From assembly GCF_014279875.1 (NCBI RefSeq), contig NZ_CP047952.1:992001-1056000 (forward strand): a DNA stretch of 64,000 nucleotides, written 5' to 3'. Made by a program: the position numbers and the translations under genes. The notes under the pieces were generated by a model, which did not search any database, was not told the origin of the DNA, and saw only the letters and a program-made list of their open reading frames with translations. Positions 8,261 through 17,286 of this stretch are shown one piece after another (within the stretch, counting starts at the first letter, position 1; each line of letters starts with the position of its first letter). Source of the stretch: Synechococcus sp. MEDNS5 (lineage in GTDB: Bacteria; Cyanobacteriota; Cyanobacteriia; PCC-6307; Cyanobiaceae).

Positions 8261-9594
8261 GCCGCGTCGTCGAGAATCCAGGTGTCCTTGAGGCTGCCGC
8301 CGCGGTTCAGATTCACGATCGAGGAGCCAGGGGGCGCCACGCGGGTGAGCGCTCCTGGAAGCACCTGGGGCGTGTTTCCAAGCAAAGAGACGGGCCGGAG
8401 ATCAACGGCGCAGTGCTTGAGCTGTTCCCCAATCAACGTCGGCAGGGTGTGCAGCATCTGCGCTGGTTGGGCGATGAAACGCTCAGGGTGTGCCTGCAGA
8501 GACGCCGTCATCGCATCGCATTCAGCTGCGGAGGCGGTTGGACCATGGAGCATGTCGAAACCTCCGGCACCATCCACCGGCTTCACCACCATCTGATTGA
8601 GGTGGTGAAGCACATGCTCCAGTTCTTTCGGTTCCTGGCAACTGAACGTTGGCACCTGCTCGATCAGGGCCTCTTCACCGAGGTAGTAGCGGATCATGGC
8701 GCCAACGTGTCGATACAGAGCTTTGTCGCTGCCGATCCCGGCCCCAGGGAGATTGGCGATCTGAACGTTTCTGGCAGCGGCCACCCGTTGTAGACCTGGC
8801 ACTCCAAGCCAGGCACTGGATCCATCGGACTCCCTGCCGATGCGATCTTCATTGCGGCGGTAGATCACATCAACGGGAAGATTTTGTCCGTTTTGTCGGA
8901 GAAATACCCGGTTCTGATCGCAATACAGATCCTCTGGGCGCGCCAGTGCAATCCCCATGGCTGCAGCCAGAAAGCGGTGCTCACTGATCTCGGTGCTTAT
9001 GGTGCTGGGGGTGAGCAAAACGATCAGTGGATCATCCTGATGGGAGCAGAGCTGATGCAGCGCAGCGCGGAGCTGCTGCAGACCTTGCTGAACTGGCCGG
9101 GGTGACTGGGCTGAGTTCTGTGGCAGTCCAGCTGCCAAGGAAGCCTCGCGGATGCGGATGGCGTAGCCATGGCCTCCGACCCGGCGAAGATTGTCTTCCA
9201 GAACCCGCCACCCTTGCCGGCTGCCACCAATCAGATCCAATCCGTTGATCAGACACCAGCAATGGTCTGGTGGAAAGAGACCTTGCAGGTCGGACTGCCA
9301 GAGCGGTGATCCTTCAATGTCTTCTCTGGCGATGACGCCGTCCTTGAGGATCAGTTGGCGGCTGTAAACGTCGGCAACAAAGCAATTAATGGCCCGGTGA
9401 CGCTGCGAAATGCCTGCGCAGAGTCCGTCCCAGTCCGCTCCATGAATCACCCTTGGCCAGGGGTCATAAGGAACGACGCTGTCCTGGATCTGTACGCCAT
9501 GGCTTTCGAGGTGGCGATGACCAGAGGCCAGCAGCTGCCGCCATTCCTTCCATGAGATCTGCTGGAGGTTGTGGATGGCCTCAGCCGGCGTCAT
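8257..9594 (-). CDS. Circularly permuted type 2 ATP-grasp protein
   Basis: A 445-residue protein of the circularly permuted ATP-grasp family (formerly DUF404/DUF407). Recognisable segments are the N-terminal [10 protein letters not shown], the central [18 protein letters not shown] and [14 protein letters not shown], the last resembling the ATP-grasp Lys and Gly-rich loop. Such enzymes are predicted to make peptide-like amide bonds and usually sit beside an alpha-E helical (DUF403) protein and a transglutaminase-like protein, neither of which is next to it here. The ATG at 9594 was chosen because [10 protein letters not shown] begins the conserved part; it overlaps the upstream gene by 14 bp. 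Substrate unknown. Confidence 0.88.
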   Translation of the reverse strand: MTPAEAIHNLQQISWKEWRQLLASGHRHLESHGVQIQDSVVPYDPWPRVIHGADWDGLCAGISQRHRAINCFVADVYSRQLILKDGVIAREDIEGSPLWQSDLQGLFPPDHCWCLINGLDLIGGSRQGWRVLEDNLRRVGGHGYAIRIREASLAAGLPQNSAQSPRPVQQGLQQLRAALHQLCSHQDDPLIVLLTPSTISTEISEHRFLAAAMGIALARPEDLYCDQNRVFLRQNGQNLPVDVIYRRNEDRIGRESDGSSAWLGVPGLQRVAAARNVQIANLPGAGIGSDKALYRHVGAMIRYYLGEEALIEQVPTFSCQEPKELEHVLHHLNQMVVKPVDGAGGFDMLHGPTASAAECDAMTASLQAHPERFIAQPAQMLHTLPTLIGEQLKHCAVDLRPVSLLGNTPQVLPGALTRVAPPGSSIVNLNRGGSLKDTWILDDAA

Positions 9595-10027
9595 CGTCTT
9601 CGAGCAGAAGCTGCCCGAACGCCACATACAGGCTTTCCTCTTCGCTGCCGGGTGCCACGGCGGGCCGTTGAGGACGGGTGTTTTTTCCTGAGCCGGCGTT
9701 GCGAGCCGCCGCTGGGGCCGGAGGGAGAGCTCCCTCATGGGGTGAGGAGCTGGGTGTTGTTCCCCGTGGCTGTTGCCGGCGTTCTGCTTCGGCTTTGGTC
9801 TCCGCCTGGCGAAGACGATCCATGAGGTGCTCTGGAACGGTTCCATCGCCGCTGACCTTCATCAGTTCGTGGAACAGAACTTGGGGGTTGTCTTCGGTTT
9901 CCACCTTGTGACGACGCTCGCTGGCGCGCGAGGCGTCTTTGGGCTTCTCTGCGGGGGTTGGCAGCGATTGCGGCAATTCCCGGCCCAGTTTCTTCAGCCG
10001 TTCGAGGCTGCGCGGGTCAAAGCTCAT
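9581..10027 (-). CDS. Hypothetical cyanobacterial protein with disordered middle
   Basis: A 148-residue hydrophilic protein. The N-terminus (RSLERLKKLGRELPQ) and a central helix (DRLRQAETKAEAERRQ) flank a Pro/Ala/Ser-rich, probably disordered stretch; the acidic C-terminus [15 protein letters not shown] is a short hydrophobic helix. No enzyme motif is seen. Its start shares one base with the stop of the pentapeptide gene and its end overlaps the ATP-grasp start by 14 bp, so it lies inside an operon with them. Confidence 0.72.
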   Translation of the reverse strand: MSFDPRSLERLKKLGRELPQSLPTPAEKPKDASRASERRHKVETEDNPQVLFHELMKVSGDGTVPEHLMDRLRQAETKAEAERRQQPRGTTPSSSPHEGALPPAPAAARNAGSGKNTRPQRPAVAPGSEEESLYVAFGQLLLEDDDAG

Positions 10028-10503
10028 CAGCAGCCCAGGGTGTCGCGGGTGTCCCGTCCAGTGACGGGGTTGGTGCCCTCAGCCGCAGCACAAAGGGTTT
10101 TGAGCACATCACCACGCAAAGGCACGTTCGTGAAGTCCGCGCCGCTGATCGTGACGTCGATGAAACGGGTGTTGAAAGCGAAGGCGTCTTCCAGAACGGC
10201 ATCGGTGAGATCCGTGCCGTTGAGCACGGCGGAATCCAGCGTGGCGTCGCGGAGATTGGTGCGGCTGAGGTTGGCGTCCTGCAGCTTGGCGCCGTACAAG
10301 CTGGCCCCTTGCAGGTCACTGCCAGAGAGATCAGCCTCGCGCAGGTTGGTGAGGTTGAAGGTCACCCCCTGCATGTCCCGGTTGGAGAAATCAGCTCCGA
10401 TCAGCACCTGTTTGGCGTAATCCATCGCTGCCTCAGCGGAGGGAAGCAGGAGGCCGAACACCAGCCACAAGGCAAGCAGTGGAGCCAGCAGACGGCGTTG
10501 CAT
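10027..10503 (-). CDS. Exported pentapeptide-repeat protein
   Basis: A 158-residue protein with a signal peptide (hydrophobic residues 5-25, cleavage near AEA) followed by A(D/N)LxX repeats forming a right-handed quadrilateral beta-helix from about residue 40 to 130. The C-terminus [10 protein letters not shown]...TRDTLGC holds two cysteines. In cyanobacteria such exported forms are usually placed in the thylakoid lumen or periplasm, but a biochemical role is not known. It resembles the second pentapeptide protein at 49888-50418 in signal peptide, repeat block and C-terminal cysteine motif. Confidence 0.88.
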   Translation of the reverse strand: MQRRLLAPLLALWLVFGLLLPSAEAAMDYAKQVLIGADFSNRDMQGVTFNLTNLREADLSGSDLQGASLYGAKLQDANLSRTNLRDATLDSAVLNGTDLTDAVLEDAFAFNTRFIDVTISGADFTNVPLRGDVLKTLCAAAEGTNPVTGRDTRDTLGC

Positions 10504-10522
10504 GAGTCAGAAACGGGCTCGA

Positions 10523-10545
10523 CCTCAGCCTAAGCGGCCTGAGGC
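10523..10545 (-). terminator. Weak hairpin after the NadR-like kinase gene
   Basis: The arms CCTCAG and CTGAGG flank a 10-nt centre that can extend the stem by CC/GG with one bulged base. It lies between the kinase stop (10555) and the pentapeptide start (10503). The following minus-strand bases have only a TTT run, so termination efficiency is doubtful. Confidence 0.3.
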
Positions 10546-10554
10546 GTGGAGCCT

Positions 10555-11148
10555 TCACGCCCTGATGACTTTTTCAATGCGGTCAAGCCGCTCCTCGCGG
10601 GATCCCCAAAGTTCGATCAGTTGCGGTGCGTTCAGCGAGGGCATCACATTGAATCGCTGGTCGCGGTAGATCTGTTTGAAAATGGCATCAACCTCACTGC
10701 GGTAGGGCAGGTCAATAGGGCGAATTCCATCGTCTTCCATCTCCACAGGCCATTGGTCGCTGATGGGGATGAAAACGATTAGATCCAGGTTCTGAAGTAT
10801 GTTTCTCACCCTGGGAACCATGGCTTCAACGAATGCATCGTTGATGTCAGTGGTGCCGTAGTCAGCGGTGTATTGCGAGTATGCGATGTAATCCACTGGC
10901 GCGCGATCGAAGATCACGCATTCGTCGCTGGATTGATAGGCATTCACTCGGCTGGCGTTGTAATACATCTGAATGCCGTTATGCAGGCGATTGCATTCCT
11001 GGCGAAATTGAATGTCATATCCCTCGCTATGAAGCGCTCGAAAGGGTTCCTCTTCTCGCGTGTAGTGAGGATGACGTTTCACCCAGTCCCAAACCAATGT
11101 GCTTTTCCCTTGGGAATGGGCTCCGCTGATGGCGATTCGCATACCCAT
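10555..11148 (-). CDS. NadR-like P-loop kinase/ATPase (AAA_28 type)
   Basis: A 197-residue protein beginning with a P-loop, ISGAHSQGKST (GxxxxGKS/T). VIFDRAPVDYIAY near residue 80 provides a Walker-B-like Asp and the DR motif of nucleoside/nucleotide kinases. VFIPISDQWPVEMEDDGIR resembles the lid region seen in NadR-type ribosylnicotinamide kinase domains. The substrate cannot be fixed from sequence; phosphorylation of a small metabolite is inferred. A second ATG at 11142 would remove two residues. No operon partner is obvious. Confidence 0.8.
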   Translation of the reverse strand: MGMRIAISGAHSQGKSTLVWDWVKRHPHYTREEEPFRALHSEGYDIQFRQECNRLHNGIQMYYNASRVNAYQSSDECVIFDRAPVDYIAYSQYTADYGTTDINDAFVEAMVPRVRNILQNLDLIVFIPISDQWPVEMEDDGIRPIDLPYRSEVDAIFKQIYRDQRFNVMPSLNAPQLIELWGSREERLDRIEKVIRA

Positions 11149-11246
11149 TGGCTGCCTCAGAGCTGTTCTAGCGCTGAATCGAAGATGAGGCGGTCGTTGT
11201 CGTCCGATGGAGCTGGGTTCTTCGATACTTTTACTGGGGCTCTCGG

Positions 11247-11963
11247 CTATGGCAGCAACTGCTCTTCCAGCAGCATGTTGAATCCAAGCAGTTGTTCATC
11301 ACTCAGTTGCTGCCTTGATCCCACCTGGAAGTGGTTCTGGAGAAACTCTCGTGCTTGCTGTTGCTGCCAATTGAGGCGCTTCAGGATCTCATCGCACTGG
11401 TTCACAAGATCTGAGCGGCGTAAGGGTATCGCCGCCGTTCGTGCATCGCTCGAGGCTGGAAGTTCACGCAGACGCTTGAGATAAGCCACGAGATCACTGA
11501 AGCGGGTGAGTCGATGTCTGCTGCTGTGGCCAAATGCTCGCTCCAGATAAATGGATTCATTGGCTCGATCCCAGCCGATGCGTTGCAACTCGAGGTCGAT
11601 TGCGGTGAGTTCTTCGCTCCAATCGTCGGGATCAGTGGGCGCTTCGTTGACAGCGCTGGTTTGGGTGTCTTGCTCAGGGGGGTTGATCGCAGGGGCAGTT
11701 TGCGGCTCAGAGACAGGCGTTGCCTTCTGTGCAGTTCGATCCCCTTCCTGGCCGTTGCGGCGCACAAGCTCCTTGCTGCTGGCTGTCGTTGCCTTGGGCG
11801 TTCCCAGGCGTTGCCGCAGCCTGGCGATGGCCTGATCTTCTGCTTCGGTTGCCGTGGGCGCCTCACCCAGGGCACTGCCCAGTGACGTGTCGCCGTCAAA
11901 GGCTTCCACGCGAACAATGCAGCGCTGGTCGTTGTGATGGCAAAGCTGGGCTTGGGTTTTCAT
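11247..11963 (-). CDS. Hypothetical two-part cyanobacterial protein
   Basis: A 238-residue soluble protein. Residues 1-55 form a compact N-terminal part (RCIVRVEAFDGDTSLGSALGEA), followed by a 60-residue Ser/Thr/Pro/Gln-rich linker. The conserved-looking C-terminal domain (from about 120) is helical and contains ERAFGHSSRHRLTRFSDLVAYLKRL and QQQAREFLQNHF. No catalytic motif is recognised. It is divergent from terC with only 37 bp between the starts, so their promoters overlap. The function is unknown. Confidence 0.72.
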   Translation of the reverse strand: MKTQAQLCHHNDQRCIVRVEAFDGDTSLGSALGEAPTATEAEDQAIARLRQRLGTPKATTASSKELVRRNGQEGDRTAQKATPVSEPQTAPAINPPEQDTQTSAVNEAPTDPDDWSEELTAIDLELQRIGWDRANESIYLERAFGHSSRHRLTRFSDLVAYLKRLRELPASSDARTAAIPLRRSDLVNQCDEILKRLNWQQQQAREFLQNHFQVGSRQQLSDEQLLGFNMLLEEQLLP

Positions 11964-12000
11964 GCCACTGGTCGGCGCGTCCCATTTCTAGGGTGGGCTG

Positions 12001-12720
12001 ATGGACACAGCTGCACTGCCTTCCCTAACCCCCTGGCTGGATGGCGTTGATCAATTTGGTGAACTGCTTCCCTTGTTGCCTGTGCTGGTGAGTCTGGAAC
12101 TGCTGTTGTCCGCAGACAATGCCATCGCTTTGGCTGCGATTGCCCGCACCCAGCAGGATCCAGCTCTCGAGCGTCGCGCTCTCAATCTGGGTGTGTTGAT
12201 GGCATTCGTGCTCCGCGTTGCTCTCATTCTTCTGGCGCAATGGGTGCTGGCCTTCCCGCCGATCCAGCTACTGGCAGCTGGCTATCTCCTTTGGCTCTGT
12301 TATCAGCACTGGCGGCCTGCTGCCACTGAGGACGGTTCACAGACCCTGGAGGAGTCTGCACCGACTGTGCGTTTTCGCCGCACTGTTCTGACCCTCGCCC
12401 TTACGGATCTCGCGTTTTCAATCGACAGCGTGGCTGCCGCTGTGGCGATCAGTGATCAACTTCTGCTTGTGATAACAGGTGCCCTGATCGGAGTGATCGC
12501 ACTTCGCTTTACGTCGGGTTTGTTCATCCATTGGCTGAAGATCTATTCCAGACTTGAATCGGCCGGTTATTTGGCCGTGGCGTTCGTTGGATTCAAGTTG
12601 CTGATCCAGCTTGTTTTCCCAACGATTGATATCCCTGAGCTGTTGACGCTCTTTGTGGTGACCGTGTTAATGATTTGGGGATTTTCGGTTCGGCTCCCTC
12701 CAGTCGTTGAGGAGACCTGA
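12001..12720 (+). CDS. TerC-family integral membrane protein
   Basis: A 239-residue membrane protein with about seven hydrophobic spans. The two TerC hallmark motifs in membrane helices are present: LSADNAIALA (residues 37-46) and FSIDSVAAAVA (about 140-150), whose acidic residues are thought to bind a divalent metal. TerC homologues have been linked to Mn2+ export and, in chloroplasts, to thylakoid membrane-protein insertion; either is possible here. The next small ORF begins 3 bp after its stop. Confidence 0.88.
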   Translation: MDTAALPSLTPWLDGVDQFGELLPLLPVLVSLELLLSADNAIALAAIARTQQDPALERRALNLGVLMAFVLRVALILLAQWVLAFPPIQLLAAGYLLWLCYQHWRPAATEDGSQTLEESAPTVRFRRTVLTLALTDLAFSIDSVAAAVAISDQLLLVITGALIGVIALRFTSGLFIHWLKIYSRLESAGYLAVAFVGFKLLIQLVFPTIDIPELLTLFVVTVLMIWGFSVRLPPVVEET

Positions 12721-12723
12721 GCC

Positions 12724-13065
12724 ATGCTCATCGAGATCCGTCAGTTCGGCAGCGAGCAGCCGATCGATCGGCTTGAGATGGAGGATCCTCCCCACCCTGG
12801 CCGTTGGTTTTCTCTCGACACCAGAAGTTTCCTGGTGATGCAGCGACGGCATCGTTACAGGCTTCGCTCCGGTCGCTACGAACTGCGTTCTGTGGTCCTT
12901 CTCGTGAAGACACAGAAGCAACCGGAGGATGCCCACTGGTTCCGTCATGGTTGGGTGATTGGAGATCCCAGTTGCCGCTTCAATGCACTCAGCCCACTCC
13001 TGCGCTGTGCGGTGCTCCCGGAGGGTCCCTGCGAACGGTGTGTGCATCGCGAGGCTGCTCCGTAG
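12724..13065 (+). CDS. DUF6464-like small cyanobacterial protein
   Basis: A 113-residue protein starting 3 bp after terC. The N-terminal half is beta-rich (IEIRQFGSEQPIDRL) with a block of basic residues, QRRHRYRLRSGRYELR. The C-terminus CRFNALSPLLRCAVLPEGPCERC has four cysteines and resembles what I recall of the DUF6464 tail; that assignment is from memory. A metal site or a basic nucleic-acid-binding surface is conceivable, but no function is established. Confidence 0.75.
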   Translation: MLIEIRQFGSEQPIDRLEMEDPPHPGRWFSLDTRSFLVMQRRHRYRLRSGRYELRSVVLLVKTQKQPEDAHWFRHGWVIGDPSCRFNALSPLLRCAVLPEGPCERCVHREAAP

Positions 13066-13108
13066 CCCCAGTTCTTCAGAATGGAGCGGTGAACAACACC
13101 GTGGATCG

Positions 13109-13333
13109 ATGAAACGCGAGCGATGCTGGGTGTGGTTCCGAGGTGGTCTGAATGAACGGCCGCACTGGGTTGGTGGTTTTTATGGCTCAACGGATGATCA
13201 GGACGGCATCCTGATCCAACATCCGAGTTATCGCGATTGCAGGCTTCCTGCTTGGAGAGTGACGCAGCAGGAACCCACTGATCTCCATGCCGCACCTGAA
13301 GTACCCGACAATGCTGTTTGGCAGTTGTTCTGA
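13109..13333 (+). CDS. Small hypothetical protein, 74 residues
   Basis: An ATG at 13109 opens a 74-residue frame rich in Trp (five), Arg and Pro, with paired aromatic segments such as CWVWFRGGLN and HWVGGFYG. It starts 43 bp after the preceding gene and its stop precedes the next ATG by 11 bp, consistent with a run of small co-directional genes. No domain is recognised. The frame continues far upstream, so the start is a choice based on gene spacing. Confidence 0.6.
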   Translation: MKRERCWVWFRGGLNERPHWVGGFYGSTDDQDGILIQHPSYRDCRLPAWRVTQQEPTDLHAAPEVPDNAVWQLF

Positions 13334-13344
13334 AGGCCCTTTGG

Positions 13345-13554
13345 ATGCAGCATTCCGCTCTGCGGGTTCGAGCTGTGCTCCTGGAATTTCTTAAATTTCG
13401 CGTTCTCGCGGCTCAGCAGACCTTTTTCAGCAATGAGACCCCCGTGCAACGCCGCGCCTGGCTGGCACGCGTTCACCCCCAGGCGCTGGTGCTCAGTGAT
13501 CAGCAGCTCGATGAAGTGTGGAACCAGGCGCAGCAGCTTTATGCCGATCATTAA
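13345..13554 (+). CDS. Small hypothetical helical protein, 69 residues
   Basis: A 69-residue all-helical, basic N-terminal protein (RVRAVLLEFLKFRVLAAQQTFF) with no cysteine cluster or membrane span. The ATG at 13345 follows the preceding stop by 11 bp; an in-frame GTG/ATG nine codons upstream overlaps that gene. It ends 26 bp before the DEAD-box helicase start. The function is unknown. Confidence 0.6.
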   Translation: MQHSALRVRAVLLEFLKFRVLAAQQTFFSNETPVQRRAWLARVHPQALVLSDQQLDEVWNQAQQLYADH

Positions 13555-13580
13555 GTGCTGATTGGGTGGCCCCGTAGGGT

Positions 13581-14870
13581 GTGGCTAGCGGCGGCACCAC
13601 AATCAGCGCAGTTTCTGTCCCCACTGATCCTCAGGCTTTGTTCTCGGATCTGGGATTGGGTGAGCCCCTGCTGGAAGCACTTCAGGCCAAGGGTTATACC
13701 CACCCATCTCCGATTCAGGCACAGGCGATCCCGGCGGTGATTGATGGCAGGGATGTGATGGCAGCTGCGCAAACCGGTACGGGTAAAACGGCTGGTTTCA
13801 CCCTGCCGGTTCTGGAGAGACTTCGGCACGGTAAACGGGCTGGACGAGGCCAGATTCGCGCTCTTGTTCTCACGCCTACCAGGGAACTCGCCGCCCAGGT
13901 TTTAGAGAATGTGAGGGCCTACGGCATTCATCTGCCTCTCCGCAGCGATGTTGTGTTCGGCGGTGTGAAGGCCAACCCACAGATTGATCGCTTGCGAGGT
14001 GGCATCGATCTGCTTGTGGCCACACCCGGTCGGTTGCTGGATCTCCATCAACAGGGGGCTCTGCACTTTGACCAGCTGGAATGCCTGGTTCTTGATGAAG
14101 CTGATCGCATGCTCGACATGGGCTTCATTCACGACATCCGCCGCTTGATCAGGCTGATGCCTGTGAAGCGCCAAACGCTTCTGTTTTCAGCCACGTTCAG
14201 TGCGCCGATCCGCAAGTTGGCGTCAGGCCTTCTCCATGATCCCGTCCATCTTCAAGTCACGCCTGAAAATCAAACGGCGCGGTCGGTGGAGCAAGTGGTG
14301 CATCCCTGCGACATGGCGCGCAAGAGCGATTTACTGAGCCATCTCATTCGTGCGGGGGACTGGCGTCAGGTGCTCGTGTTTTCACGCACGAAGCACGGAG
14401 CCAATCGGGTGGCCGACCGTCTCAACAAGGAAGGTCTTTCCGCGGCGGCCATCCATGGCAACAAGAGTCAGGGGGCACGGACCCGAGCCCTGCAGGGTTT
14501 CAAACAAGGAGGTGTCCGTGTGCTCGTGGCGACGGATATCGCCGCCAGAGGCATCGATATCCAGCAGCTCCCCCATGTCGTGAATCTGGATCTGCCGAAT
14601 GTGGCGGAAGACTATGTGCACCGAATCGGTCGTACCGGTCGTGCCGGGGAAACGGGGCATGCGGTATCTCTGGTTGCCGCCGAGGAAGCCCTTCTCCTTA
14701 GAGCGATCGAGCGGCTCACGGGTGAGGAGCTGAAGCGTCAGATCGTGGAAGGGTTTGAACCCACTGTGCTCAAAGCTCCCCCCCTGGATCTCAGTGGTGG
14801 CCGCAGGCGCCCACCAGGGAAACCCAGAGCGCGCACCGCACCCTCACCCGTGCGCAGCCGTCACCGTTAA
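13581..14870 (+). CDS. DEAD-box RNA helicase, RhlE-like
   Basis: A 429-residue helicase with the full motif set: Q motif (residues about 13-45, ending [11 protein letters not shown]), motif [10 protein letters not shown], Ia PTRELA, Ib TPGRL, II DEAD, III SAT and [10 protein letters not shown]. The short basic C-terminal tail (Arg/Pro-rich) is typical of the RhlE/CrhR group. It unwinds RNA duplexes in ribosome assembly or mRNA decay; cold or redox control is known for a cyanobacterial relative. Translation starts at GTG 13581; there is no ATG before motif Q. It converges on fmt with a 4-bp overlap. Confidence 0.93.
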   Translation: MASGGTTISAVSVPTDPQALFSDLGLGEPLLEALQAKGYTHPSPIQAQAIPAVIDGRDVMAAAQTGTGKTAGFTLPVLERLRHGKRAGRGQIRALVLTPTRELAAQVLENVRAYGIHLPLRSDVVFGGVKANPQIDRLRGGIDLLVATPGRLLDLHQQGALHFDQLECLVLDEADRMLDMGFIHDIRRLIRLMPVKRQTLLFSATFSAPIRKLASGLLHDPVHLQVTPENQTARSVEQVVHPCDMARKSDLLSHLIRAGDWRQVLVFSRTKHGANRVADRLNKEGLSAAAIHGNKSQGARTRALQGFKQGGVRVLVATDIAARGIDIQQLPHVVNLDLPNVAEDYVHRIGRTGRAGETGHAVSLVAAEEALLLRAIERLTGEELKRQIVEGFEPTVLKAPPLDLSGGRRRPPGKPRARTAPSPVRSRHR

Positions 14871-15895
14871 GGGTTCGCCGCGAGCCCCATCGTGTCTCCA
14901 GGGACTGCCTGGAGTTGCTGGATGAGGGCCTGCCCATGGCTGCGAGCCTTCCCTTCCAGCTGGGCTTCACGAATCAGGATTGGACAGCCACTGGTACTCA
15001 CCACCAGGCCTGAACCAGCGCAGTGAAGAATCTGGCCGGGGGGATGTGCACCTGTGCTCCATTGCCCGACCAAGGCGCGAGCGTCTTCAGTTAATGCATC
15101 TGAGAGACGTTCGATTAGAGGTTCCGTTGCCAGCACCTTCAGGCGGCGTTCTTTCCAGACTGTGACGGCTCCCGGATACAGACCCATCACCGTTCGATGG
15201 GTCGTCAGGGCGGAATCCCCCCAGTTCAGCTGAAAGTCTTCTTTGCTGAGCATGCGGGCATAGGTGCCCTGGTCTGGCTGTCGGCGCACCTTGAGGCGCG
15301 ACCAACGCTCTGCCTCGGGCCCAGGGCCCGCCGTCTCGATGGCAGGCAGGGCTTTCAGCATCAGATCGGCGGTGAGCCTGCTGAGTCGCTCTCCCAATTG
15401 ATGGGCATTCTCCAGGAGGCCGATCGGCAGGCGTTGCTCCAGGAGAACTGGACCGGTATCCAAGCCCTCCTCCATGGCCATGATCCCCACGCCGGTTTCC
15501 GCATCCCCCTCAAGGATTGACCATTGAATCGGTCCCGCACCTCTCCAACGGGGAAGCAGAGAGCCGTGTCCGTTCCAGCAGCCCAAAGGTGGTTGCTGCA
15601 GGATTTCCTTGGGCAGGATCTGGCCGAAGGCGACCACTACAGACACATCCGCACCCAGGGCATTCAGCTGTTGCTGGCAGGTCGGGTCCCGTCGGATCCT
15701 TTCCGGGGTGAACACGGGATAGCCGAGCTCCTGAGCCCTGGCTTTCACAGGCGAAGGCATCAATTGTTTGCCCCGACCTCGGCGCCGATCCGGTTGGGTC
15801 ACCACACCGACGATCTGATGCCCTGCTTCATGGAGTGTTTCGAGGGTTGGTACGGCATAGGCCGGTGTGCCCCAGAACAGGATCTTCAAAGCCAA
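14867..15895 (-). CDS. fmt: Methionyl-tRNA formyltransferase
   Basis: A 342-residue enzyme formylating initiator Met-tRNA with 10-formyl-THF. [14 protein letters not shown] opens the Rossmann N-domain. [14 protein letters not shown] contains the SLLP and folate-binding signature, with NGHGS in place of the usual NxHxS loop, and DTGPVLL is the catalytic Asp region. The C-terminal OB-like domain starts about residue 210. It is the last gene of the run acsF-tldD-tldE-fmt, 21 bp after tldE, and overlaps the helicase tail-to-tail by 4 bp. Confidence 0.96.
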   Translation of the reverse strand: MALKILFWGTPAYAVPTLETLHEAGHQIVGVVTQPDRRRGRGKQLMPSPVKARAQELGYPVFTPERIRRDPTCQQQLNALGADVSVVVAFGQILPKEILQQPPLGCWNGHGSLLPRWRGAGPIQWSILEGDAETGVGIMAMEEGLDTGPVLLEQRLPIGLLENAHQLGERLSRLTADLMLKALPAIETAGPGPEAERWSRLKVRRQPDQGTYARMLSKEDFQLNWGDSALTTHRTVMGLYPGAVTVWKERRLKVLATEPLIERLSDALTEDARALVGQWSTGAHPPGQILHCAGSGLVVSTSGCPILIREAQLEGKARSHGQALIQQLQAVPGDTMGLAANP

Positions 15896-15916
15896 AGCAG
15901 TTGAGCGGTGAGTGAA

Positions 15917-17284
15917 TCAGGCTTCGCCGGTGATGGCGAGACCATCCACCCACACGTGAGGACACACCCCTTCGTGGGTGACGATGGGATCGGCTTCGAT
16001 CTGAACGATGGATCGAAGGAGCTCTCGGATATCGCCGGCAACCGTTGCTGCCTCAACGGAAATGCGCTCACCCCCATTCACCAACCAGCCATCGAAGGGA
16101 AGCGAGAAGGATCCCTGGCTGGCTTTGACGCCGGCATGGAGAGCGTTGAGGCTCTCGATCAGAACGAATGGGTCGCTGGTTGTGCGGTGATCAAGGTGAT
16201 CGGCTGGGAGAGTGCAGCCTTCACTTCGATGAACCTCAAACCAGTCGGGTCCGACAGACACCTTGGCTCCTAAACCGGCGTGTCCGGTGGGTTGGACACC
16301 GAACGCACGGGCGGTGGCTTCTGAGTGCAGGAAACTCTCCAGACGCCCATCCCCAATCAGCCGCAGGGTACGGGTTGGCGTTCCTTCCCCATCGAAAGGC
16401 ATCGCTCCCACATGGGCAGGGTGAAGACCGTTGTCGATCAGATTGAAGAAGGGAACGGCCAGTTGTTGGCCGATCGTGTCGGGCTTGCTCAGGCTCACAC
16501 CGTCAAGAACGGCTCGGGCATTGAACATGCTGCTGAAGGAACCGATGAGATCGAGAAAAGCTTCAGGTGTGAAGCACACCAGATAGCGACCCGTATCAAT
16601 CGGTTTGTAGTTGAGATGGCTGATGGTGCGTTCAGCTGCTTCATCGATACATCCCTTGAGATCCAGGTCGGCGCTGCCCAGAGCCAGTCGCACCGCTCCT
16701 CCACTTCTGGGTTTCCGTCCTTGCTCTTCAGCGCGAGCGAATAGATAAAGACTCGCTTGGGTGCGTTGTGCCTGCCGGAGAGCACCATCACTGTTGAGGT
16801 AGATGCGCTCACTGCTCCCTTCATTGAGACCGTTGTAAGGGACCGTCTCGATGGCGGGGTGCCGGCTGAGGAGTTCCTTTTCAGCCTCGAGAAGATGCTT
16901 GAGCAGGGATTGAATGCCTTCGGAATCCTTGAGAGGGCGATCGAGAGGTTCGGTCGGCGCGTTCGCTAATGGAGAGAAGTGGGGAACCTCATCAATGTTC
17001 CCGAAGGCGCTGGCCTGATGGGCGCCCATCAGTGCCTTTTCCAGGCCTGCATCTGAGAGATCTGATGTGCTGGTGATGCCCACCAGACCTTCCCGATTCC
17101 AGACGCGCACGGTGATGGAACTGCGTTGTGAAGCTTTCAACTGTTTGGCTTCACCGCGATCCACCTGAACGGATGCACTGTTGCTACGGCTGGCTCCAAG
17201 ATCCCATTGAGAAATACCTTCTCGGGATGCGAGCTGGTGGAGCCGATCACGCAGAGCCGACACGTTCAGAGGTGAACTTCCCAT
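15917..17284 (-). CDS. tldE: TldE/PmbA-type metallopeptidase subunit
   Basis: A 455-residue member of the TldD/PmbA (U62) family. It aligns with TldD in overall plan (N-terminal VRVWNREGLVGITSTSDLSDAGLEKAL, C-terminal LPFDGWLVNGGERISVEAATVAGD) but lacks the HExxxH zinc motif, the expected state of the TldE partner. In E. coli TldD-TldE form a heterodimeric protease that unfolds and cleaves leader peptides (for example microcin B17) and CcdA. It starts 2 bp after the tldD stop. The natural cyanobacterial substrate is unknown. Confidence 0.9.
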   Translation of the reverse strand: MGSSPLNVSALRDRLHQLASREGISQWDLGASRSNSASVQVDRGEAKQLKASQRSSITVRVWNREGLVGITSTSDLSDAGLEKALMGAHQASAFGNIDEVPHFSPLANAPTEPLDRPLKDSEGIQSLLKHLLEAEKELLSRHPAIETVPYNGLNEGSSERIYLNSDGALRQAQRTQASLYLFARAEEQGRKPRSGGAVRLALGSADLDLKGCIDEAAERTISHLNYKPIDTGRYLVCFTPEAFLDLIGSFSSMFNARAVLDGVSLSKPDTIGQQLAVPFFNLIDNGLHPAHVGAMPFDGEGTPTRTLRLIGDGRLESFLHSEATARAFGVQPTGHAGLGAKVSVGPDWFEVHRSEGCTLPADHLDHRTTSDPFVLIESLNALHAGVKASQGSFSLPFDGWLVNGGERISVEAATVAGDIRELLRSIVQIEADPIVTHEGVCPHVWVDGLAITGEA

Positions 17285-17286
17285 GA

